Source: Streptomyces sp. GS7
Lineage (GTDB): Bacteria > Actinomycetota > Actinomycetes > Streptomycetales > Streptomycetaceae
Length of the DNA: 64,000 bases
Direction: 5' to 3'
NCBI RefSeq assembly: GCF_009834125.1
Contig: NZ_CP047146.1
Location: forward strand, 8,896,501 to 8,960,500
The notes below the pieces were generated by a model, which was given only the letters and a program-made list of their open reading frames with translations, was not told where the DNA came from and ran no database searches. Made by a program: the position numbers and the translations under genes. Below are positions 58,706-64,000 of this stretch, in pieces. How positions within the stretch are numbered: the stretch's first letter is position 1; each line of letters begins with the position of its first letter.

Positions 58706-59379
58706 CCGGCTTCGGGCGGCGGCAGTTCCTCGGCCGCCGCCTCGCCGTGCGCCGCCGGGGTCAGCGGCCAGCAGGCGAACCCCATGGTCAGCGCTATGGC
58801 GTGGCCGAAGTCGGTGAAGGTCGCACCGGTCAGCAGCGGAATGCCGAAGAAGAGCAGCACGCCGACGAGGTAGCCGTAGCGCCACGGTGACGGCAGCCGG
58901 TACGTCAGCACTCCGGCGGCGGCGGCCAGCCCGTAGGAGACGCCGATGTCCACGACATGGGTCATCGAGCGCGGCAGCCTATGGCCCTCGATGGCGAGCA
59001 GCACCAGTTCCTGGCTGGCCAGGGTGGCGGCGACATGGGCCGCGCCGACCGTCAGCAGCCAGCGCCAACTCCCCATCCAGCGCTCGACGTTGGCATGCAC
59101 CAGCTCGAACATCACCGCGTAGAGCAGGAACGACCCGGGCCGCTCGATCCAGAAGCCGCTGATCAGGAGCGCGGGGATCGGATGCTCGTTCAGCTCGTGG
59201 ATGTTGCTGCTGTTGCGGTGCAGCAGGAACTGCTCCAGGCCCGCGGAGGCGGAGGCGATGACCAGGCTGGTGACGCCGATGATCAGCAGCCAGATGTGGG
59301 TGCCGGGCGTCGACCGCACCCAGTCGGTCACCCGGTCCCGCGCCCGGCCGAGCAGGACGCCGAACGACGGCGGTGTCAC
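58696..59379 (-). CDS. Rhomboid-like membrane protein
   Basis: GTG 59379 overlaps the stop of the AsnC-type gene as GTGA. The 227-residue protein has six predicted transmembrane helices (HIWLLIIGVTSLVIASASAG, FLLYAVMFELVHANVERWMG, LLTVGAAHVAATLASQELVL, HVVDIGVSYGLAAAAGVLTY, YGYLVGVLLFFGIPLLTGAT, FGHAIALTMGFACWPL). It belongs to the rhomboid-like family of streptomycetes. VDIGVSYGLAAAAG and FGHAIALTMG sit at the positions of the rhomboid Ser and His, but the canonical GxSG is replaced by GVSYG, so protease activity is questionable. Confidence 0.8.
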   Translation of the reverse strand: MTPPSFGVLLGRARDRVTDWVRSTPGTHIWLLIIGVTSLVIASASAGLEQFLLHRNSSNIHELNEHPIPALLISGFWIERPGSFLLYAVMFELVHANVERWMGSWRWLLTVGAAHVAATLASQELVLLAIEGHRLPRSMTHVVDIGVSYGLAAAAGVLTYRLPSPWRYGYLVGVLLFFGIPLLTGATFTDFGHAIALTMGFACWPLTPAAHGEAAAEELPPPEAGQQ

Positions 59380-60437
59380 CGGCGGCTCCGGGCGGCGAGG
59401 GCGGTCGGCGCGGCGGCGAGGAACGGGCCCGCCCCCTTGATGTGCCGGATGCGCGGCGCGCTCTCCATCGTCCGTACGCCGGGCAGCGCCGCGACCCGGG
59501 TCGTCAGATAGCGGTAGAGCTCGCCGGTGTCCCGGCACAGCAGCGACGCGAAGAGGTTGTGCGGCCCGGTGATGGCGCCGGCGAAGGCGACCTCGGGATG
59601 GGCCGCCAACGCCTCGCCGGCGGCGGCGAGTTCGGCGGGCGCGACGGACAGCCAGAGGGCGACCACCACGCCGAACCCGCACTGCCGCAGGTCGTAGTCG
59701 ACGTCGTAATACAGCACACCGTCCGCGCGCAGCGCTTCGAGGCGGCGGCGGACGGTGGTGGGCGACCAACCGGTCGCGGTGGCCAGTTCGGCGAGTGGCG
59801 CACGGCCGTCCCTGGCGAGCACGTCGAACAGCCGGCGGTCGGCGTCGGAGAGCACCCACGGGGTGGCACGCACCTGGGCCGGGGGCGGGCTCAGCGCCGC
59901 GATCTGCTCGGCTGCCAGCGCCCCGGACTTGCTGATCACGTTCTGCGGGCCGCCGTAGAACTCGTGCAGCAGGCAGTGCGCGGTGACGCCCACGACGCTC
60001 GGGGTGCGCGGCAGCTTCTGGAGCAGCAGCGCATCGCCGTCCTCGCTGCCCGCCGTCCGGCAGATCGCGGAGATCTCGGTGCCGCCGGACATCAGGCTGA
60101 CCCAGGAGGTGTCCGGTCGGCGGGCCAGCGCCTGTGCCACCGGCAGCGCGGCGTCCGGCGCGCACTGCACCCGGACCAGCCACTCGACCGCGCCCAGCGC
60201 CCGGGGCTCGCTCAGCCCCAGCACCCGCAGCGCGCCGGAGCCGCGGTGCCGGCCGTAGCGCCGGGCGACGGTCTGGTCCGAGACGCCGAGCACCTCGGCG
60301 ATCCGGCTGAAGGGGGCCCGGCCGTCGACCTGGAGGGCGTGGATCAGCCGCAGGTCGAGCTCGTCGAAGGCCGCGGCGGCGGTGGGGCCGGCCGCTGTCC
60401 GGTCCGCTGCGGGACCCGTTCGGTCGGTTTTCACCAT
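59376..60437 (-). CDS. Double Lrp/AsnC-type transcriptional regulator
   Basis: ATG 60437 begins a 353-residue protein with two tandem AsnC units. Each has an HTH (FDELDLRLIHALQVDGRAPF, RIAEVLGVSDQTVARRYGRH; then LSDADRRLFDVLARDGRAPL, ELATATGWSPTTVRRRLEAL) and a regulatory domain, so one polypeptide resembles a dimer. The ligand is unknown. It diverges from the MFS transporter remnant across a 9-bp repeat array and may once have controlled it. Confidence 0.9.
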   Translation of the reverse strand: MVKTDRTGPAADRTAAGPTAAAAFDELDLRLIHALQVDGRAPFSRIAEVLGVSDQTVARRYGRHRGSGALRVLGLSEPRALGAVEWLVRVQCAPDAALPVAQALARRPDTSWVSLMSGGTEISAICRTAGSEDGDALLLQKLPRTPSVVGVTAHCLLHEFYGGPQNVISKSGALAAEQIAALSPPPAQVRATPWVLSDADRRLFDVLARDGRAPLAELATATGWSPTTVRRRLEALRADGVLYYDVDYDLRQCGFGVVVALWLSVAPAELAAAGEALAAHPEVAFAGAITGPHNLFASLLCRDTGELYRYLTTRVAALPGVRTMESAPRIRHIKGAGPFLAAAPTALAARSRR

Positions 60438-60542
60438 TGGAGGCTAACCCGTGTCGGATTGCGCCGCCGGGAACCCGCCGGCTGGGGGGGACGAGGGGCG
60501 CGGACCGGAAGGTGGGGCCTTGCGACGGGCAAACGGCCCGCA

Positions 60543-60587
60543 CACCACGAACACCACGAACACCACGAACACCACGAACACCACGAA
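60543..60587. repeat. 9-bp tandem repeat (CACCACGAA, five copies)
   Basis: Five exact copies of CACCACGAA run without interruption in the spacer between the AsnC-type gene and the MFS remnant. It is another 9-bp array in a divergent promoter region, unlike in sequence to the array at 33751-33885. Confidence 0.9.
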
Positions 60588-60609
60588 CGAGAACGACGGA
60601 GGAACGGTC

Positions 60610-60731
60610 ATGCGGTACCCACCCGAGAGCGGGCCCGTAGGGCGCGGCCGGGCGCCGGGCGGGGGCGGGAAGTGGTGGCCACTGGTCGCCATCACCCTCG
60701 GCAAATCCTGCTGCTCGTCGATGTGACCATC
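60610..60731 (+). pseudogene. 5' remnant of an EmrB/QacA-type MFS transporter gene
   Basis: ATG 60610 follows CGGAGGA. The protein begins MRYPPESGPVGRGRAPGGGG, then KWWPLVAITLG, the start of the first membrane helix of DHA2 drug transporters. A one-base frameshift near 60700 moves the rest into another frame (QILLLVDVTILN), the usual helix 1 sequence. The coding region stops where the IS605-type element begins. No downstream MFS sequence is found beyond the element. Confidence 0.8.
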
Positions 60732-61907
60732 TTGAATCCTCCCCTCCCTACAGGGAGGGGATTCCTGGCTCACGCTGCTCAGCCATCCAGCGGACGGTCA
60801 AGTCTTCTGCGATCGGCACCAGCCGGGAGGAAGCCAGCCCGGACGAGCATCACGCGCGCGGAGTTCTTGTCCCGGGGTGAGACGGCTCCGCACACGGTGC
60901 AGGTGTAGGTACGTTCCGACAGCGGCAGGGCGTGCTTGGCTCTCGCTCCGCACCTACTGCAGTCCATGGTGGTGTGCGCGGGATGCACCAGGTGCGCGAT
61001 GCGCCCATGCTTACGCGCCATGTTGATCAGCTCGCGCTTGGTGGCAGAGATCGCCGCGTCCGCGGCCTTGCGGGCCATGCTCGACTGTGCGAGGAACTTG
61101 GGCCGGAAGTCCTCCACGGCCAGTACATCATGGTCCACCACCACGTGCTTGGCCCATTTCCTGGCGGTGTCCCGCCGCTGCCGGGCGATCTTCTTGTGCA
61201 GCCTCGCGGCCTGCCGCTTGGCCTTGCGGTAGCCCGTTGATGCTGCTTGCCCACACTGCGGCTTGCGTCGGGCCATCTGCCGCTGATGGCGGGCGAGCCT
61301 TGCGGCGGCCCGCTTGCCGTGCTCGGGGTGGGGCAGGTCGTGGGCGTCACTGGTGGTCGTCGCGATCTCCCGCACGCCCCAGTCGACGCCGATGCACCGG
61401 CCAGTCGCGGGAGACGGCTGCACTTGGGTGGGGACGACGAAGGAGGCATACCAATGGCCAAGGCTGTCGCGATAGACCCGCGCCGATGACGGTGCGGCAG
61501 GCAGCGTGCGTGACCACACCACGCTCAGCACGATGCCGCCTGCCAGGTGTAGTCGGCCGTCCTTCAGCCTGAAGCCGCGTCGGGTGTAGTTGAGCGTCGC
61601 TTCGCTCTGGTGCTTCTTCTTGTAGGCGGGCATCCCGGCTCGCTGCCGTGTCGGCAGCTGCTCCTTGATGTCCCTCCCGCAGCCACGCGTTCATCGTCCT
61701 GGCCTCGGTAAGCATCTTGTCCAGGCGGGCCGGGCCGCACGTCTCGCCGTCCCGGTGAGCCTTCTTGGAGCGAGCGACGCACTCGTTCCAGATCCACCGG
61801 CAGCGAGCCCACTCCGCCCCCAGCACAGCACGGGCGGTGGACGACACCCGCAGCCGGTAGGTATAGCGGGCATGCCCGGCCTCCCCGCTCGCCCTCACCG
61901 ACGCCAT
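60732..61907 (-). mobile_element. Degenerate IS605/IS1341-type element (tnpB only)
   Basis: The right end is visible: hairpin CCCCTCCCT-AC-AGGGAGGGG at 60741-60760, followed on the minus strand by GGAGGATTCAA and the flanking MFS sequence. This layout is typical of TnpB-only elements whose right end yields the omega RNA. No tnpA is present. The left end cannot be placed exactly and lies beyond 61907, perhaps within 61908-62147. Confidence 0.75.
60779..61907 (-). pseudogene. tnpB: TnpB RNA-guided nuclease gene with N-terminal frameshift
   Basis: The N-terminal part (ATG 61907, MASVRASGEAGHARYTYRLR to MNAWLREG) and the main part (MPAYKKKHQSEATLNYTRRG onward, from about 61633) are in different frames. 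Roughly 20-40 bases are missing around 61675-61690. The RuvC core is preserved: Asp in IGVDWGVREIATTT, Glu in LAVEDFRPKF and Asp in SPRDKNSARVML. The zinc finger CSRCG...CTVCG is also intact. A catalytic fragment could still be made from ATG 61633, but full-length TnpB cannot. Confidence 0.8.
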
Positions 61908-62290
61908 GCCTTCACCGCCCCTCACGGTTCCCAGCCAGGCTGCCGCAGCACCCCGATCCATTCAATGACCGTACGTGCGACCGCCATACATTCGCGCCCA
62001 ACCACAGAGCCGCCACCCCAACCAGCGAACATGAGCAAGCGCGTTCGCGTCATCCCGTTCCAGTGAAGGCGCCGACGAGGGCGTGAACGTGGACGGCACG
62101 GAGGCGTGAACGCCGGACGAGCCCCTGAGAGGTGGGGGCGGGTCGGCACCCGGAACCGTACGGCCGTACACGGTTCCGGGTTGCCGCCCTGGTCCCGCAA
62201 CGATCGTCCCGGGGCGGCACCCCCAAGTCAATCCTCGGGTTTCCTTCCAAACTCCTTAGAAGCAGCTTGGGTTGGGGTTAGCGTGGCCCT
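61908..62290. other. Spacer between IS element and LysR gene
   Basis: No gene is supported. It presumably contains the left end of the IS element and the lysR-type promoter. An inverted repeat lies at 62148-62181. The last 30 bases contain TTAGAAGCAGC, possibly part of the LysR recognition region. Confidence 0.45.
62148..62181. repeat. Inverted repeat ACCCGGAACCGT...ACGGTTCCGGGT
   Basis: Two 12-bp arms enclose GTACGGCCGTAC-like sequence, itself palindromic. It may be a terminator or the left-end structure of the IS element. No gene ends next to it. Confidence 0.5.
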
Positions 62291-63211
62291 GTGACACTCG
62301 ACGATCTGCGCGCCTTCGTGGCCGTCTGCGAGGCGGGCAGCCTCAGCGCCGTCGCCCGCGACCTCGGCTGCACCCAGTCCGCCGTCAGCCAGCGCATCAA
62401 ACGCCTCGAACGGGAGGCTGGCATCGGCCTGTTGGAGCGCCGCCCGCGCGGGGTGGCCCCCACCGGGGCGGGCCGGATCCTGCACCGCGCCGCCGCCGAC
62501 GGCCTCGGCGGACTGGACCTGGCGCTGCGCCGGCTGGCCGACATGCGCGAGGGCGACGGCGGTACGGTCCGGGTCACCACCGGCGCCACGACCGTCCGGC
62601 ACTTCATGTCCGACGCGGTGGTCGCCTTCCGCGCCCGGCGCCCGCACGTCAACCTGGAGTTCCACACGGAGAGTTCCAGCCGCCGCTGCTTCGAGGCGGT
62701 CGCGGACGGCGGATCCGAACTGGCCTGGATCACCATCGGCCGGCCCGTCCGCGGCATCGAGCAGCACCCGGTGATCGGCCTGCCCTGGGTGCTCGCGGTA
62801 CCCGCCGGCGACCCGCTCGCCACCCGCCAGCGGATCGAGCCGGACGAGCTGGCCGCCCTCCGCCTCATACAGCTCCCGGAGAACTCCACCTCCCGGATGC
62901 GCCTGGACGGCCACCTCGGACACCAGGACTCCGGCCCGGTCCCGCCGCCGAGCACCACCAGCGTCGCCGACTGGGACACCGCGCTGCTGCTCGCCGAACT
63001 CGGCGTCGGCTCCGCCGTCGTCCCCGAACTCCCCGGCCGCCGGGCCGCCGCCGCCCACCCCGGCCTGCGGCTGGTGCCGATCCCGGCACTGCCGCCGCTG
63101 ACGACCGGGTGGGCGGTCCGGCAGTGGGCCGCGCTGAGCCCCGCGGCGGTGGAGTTCGCGGAGACGGTGAACCGCTGTCTGGGGGGTGGGGAGGGCTCCG
63201 TTCATACCTGA
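62291..63211 (+). CDS. LysR-family transcriptional regulator
   Basis: GTG 62291 starts a 306-residue protein with the LysR HTH (LDDLRAFVAVCEAGSLSAVA, LGCTQSAVSQRIKRLEREAG) and a periplasmic-binding-like effector domain (VRVTTGATTVRHFMSDAVVA, LPWVLAVPAGDPLATRQRIE). No divergent gene is left for it to control; that space is occupied by the IS element, so its original target may have been lost. The ligand is unknown. Confidence 0.9.
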   Translation: MTLDDLRAFVAVCEAGSLSAVARDLGCTQSAVSQRIKRLEREAGIGLLERRPRGVAPTGAGRILHRAAADGLGGLDLALRRLADMREGDGGTVRVTTGATTVRHFMSDAVVAFRARRPHVNLEFHTESSSRRCFEAVADGGSELAWITIGRPVRGIEQHPVIGLPWVLAVPAGDPLATRQRIEPDELAALRLIQLPENSTSRMRLDGHLGHQDSGPVPPPSTTSVADWDTALLLAELGVGSAVVPELPGRRAAAAHPGLRLVPIPALPPLTTGWAVRQWAALSPAAVEFAETVNRCLGGGEGSVHT

Positions 63212-63757
63212 CGTCCCGTCAATCCTGCTCGCGCGTACGACCAGGCCCCTGAACCGTCCCTGATGGCCTGCCTGGGCCGGCCGGCCGGTCGTCGCCTCCC
63301 ATGGCGTCAAGGTCAAGGTCAAGGGCGGGGGCGCCAAGGTCGTGAAGGACGAGCGCTGGCACGGGAACAGCGCCACCGTCGCCGTGGCCCGTACCGGCGT
63401 CAAGACCAGCGGCGGTGGACCACTATCGGCTGACCCGCTCGCCGGCCGAGCCGGTGCCCGACCGGTGCCCGACCGCCGCCTGCCCGATGCCGGGCCGCCG
63501 TGGCCGCGGGACAGGCCCGGGACCACCTCTCCGATGACGTTCCGCCCACCACCGCTCACCTCTCCGCGACCGGAACGCGCCCCTCAGATCCGTGCAACGA
63601 CCACCGGCAGCAACATCGCGTCAAGTGACGTAGACAAGCCGTCAATGATGCGTCAGCAGGCGGCGCTCCGCCCGGAGGGCCGGGCATAGCGTCTGTGGCG
63701 AGCCCCGGCGTACGCGTTCTCCACCGGTCCGGGGCCGTCCCGTCGAGGAGCAACGCC
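63212..63757. other. Spacer with a coding remnant
   Basis: At about 63305-63420 a plus frame reads GVKVKVKGGGAKVVKDERWH and then GNSATVAVARTGVKTSGGG, with a regular basic/Gly pattern, but has no start or continuation. It is probably the trace of a deleted gene. No other gene is supported. Confidence 0.35.
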
Positions 63758-64000
63758 GTGTCCCACCATCTCTACGCGGAAGATCCCGAGCCTTCTGATC
63801 ATGTCCCGGCCGGACCTCTGTTCGTTCCCGTCCGGCCGGGACCCGCGGGCTGCACGACCCGCCTGTTCCGCACCCCGCTCGGCGGCCGGACCGCCGTCGG
63901 CTTCACCTCACCGCAGCGACTGGCCGAGGCCCTCGGCGGCGGCCAGCCCTGGGTACGGCTCTCCGAGCCCGCGCTGCGCGCGCTGGCCGAGCCCGTCGGG
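63758..64000 (+). CDS. SAV_915-like family protein (N-terminal part, cut by window edge)
   Basis: GTG 63758 follows GAGGAG by 7 bases. The 81 codons seen encode VSHHLYAEDPEPSDHVPAGP, then FVPVRPGPAGCTTRLFRTPL, GGRTAVGFTSPQRLAEALGG and PWVRLSEPALRALAEPVG. I recall this as the SAV_915 family, SseB-like small proteins of streptomycetes, function unknown. The 3' end is outside the window. Confidence 0.75.
   Translation, partial: MSHHLYAEDPEPSDHVPAGPLFVPVRPGPAGCTTRLFRTPLGGRTAVGFTSPQRLAEALGGGQPWVRLSEPALRALAEPVG

Overview
The window is a high-GC chromosomal segment from a Streptomyces. Pointers to the genus are the strong G/C bias at third codon positions, many GTG starts, GTGA/ATGA overlaps between operon genes, an SSI-type protease inhibitor, an OsaA/B/C-like osmotic signalling set, Sco/ECuC/CopCD/DtpA copper genes next to pheA and serS, and families I know mainly from actinomycetes (DUF6232, DUF5926, SAV_915-like). 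Nothing identifies the species. No rRNA, CRISPR array, complete prophage or biosynthetic cluster is visible.

1-4.5 kb is an accessory, probably conflict-related block. It holds the 5' part of a HicB-like antitoxin gene behind a palindromic operator, then two gene pairs. In each pair the C-terminus of the upstream product carries the same short Gly/Asp/Asn motif as the N-terminus of the downstream product: DUF6232 membrane protein with a 108-residue protein, and a 137-residue helical protein with a STAND/NLR-like ATPase. This resembles amyloid-motif coupling between NLRs and effectors and is the best candidate for an undescribed system. 4.5-6.1 kb holds tRNA-Arg(ACG), tRNA-Ser(GCT), an orphan MITE end and a polypurine tract.

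6.1-20.8 kb is mainly signalling: SSI inhibitor, a 1,350-residue PAS/pseudokinase/receiver protein with a disordered Arg-motif linker, an acyl-CoA ligase, osaC diverging from osaA-osaB, and an ECF sigma factor. 21-24.1 kb resembles the mycobacterial igr side-chain operon (thiolase, MaoC, MaoC-DUF35), but its acyl-CoA dehydrogenase is internally deleted and a 34-codon ORF is wedged between two genes.

24.3-31.8 kb has a small secreted protein, a prim-pol protein, a methyltransferase, a GNAT, a doubly frameshifted ABC ATPase, and a PF04185 phosphoesterase lying between tRNA-Ser(TGA) and a decayed copy of that tRNA's 3' half and terminator.

31.9-48.1 kb carries HtrA, GDPD, several RsbW-like and PP2C-like regulators, DUF5926, aminopeptidase P, a 181-bp MITE, and two TetR-controlled oxidoreductase regions with visible operators. 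48.3-55 kb is the copper trafficking cluster. 55-60.4 kb is the conserved core: pheA, a DnaA-box cluster, serS, HAD phosphatase, rhomboid-like protein and double AsnC regulator. 60.5-64 kb is disrupted: an MFS gene remnant cut by a degenerate IS605-type element, then a LysR gene and a truncated SAV_915-like gene.
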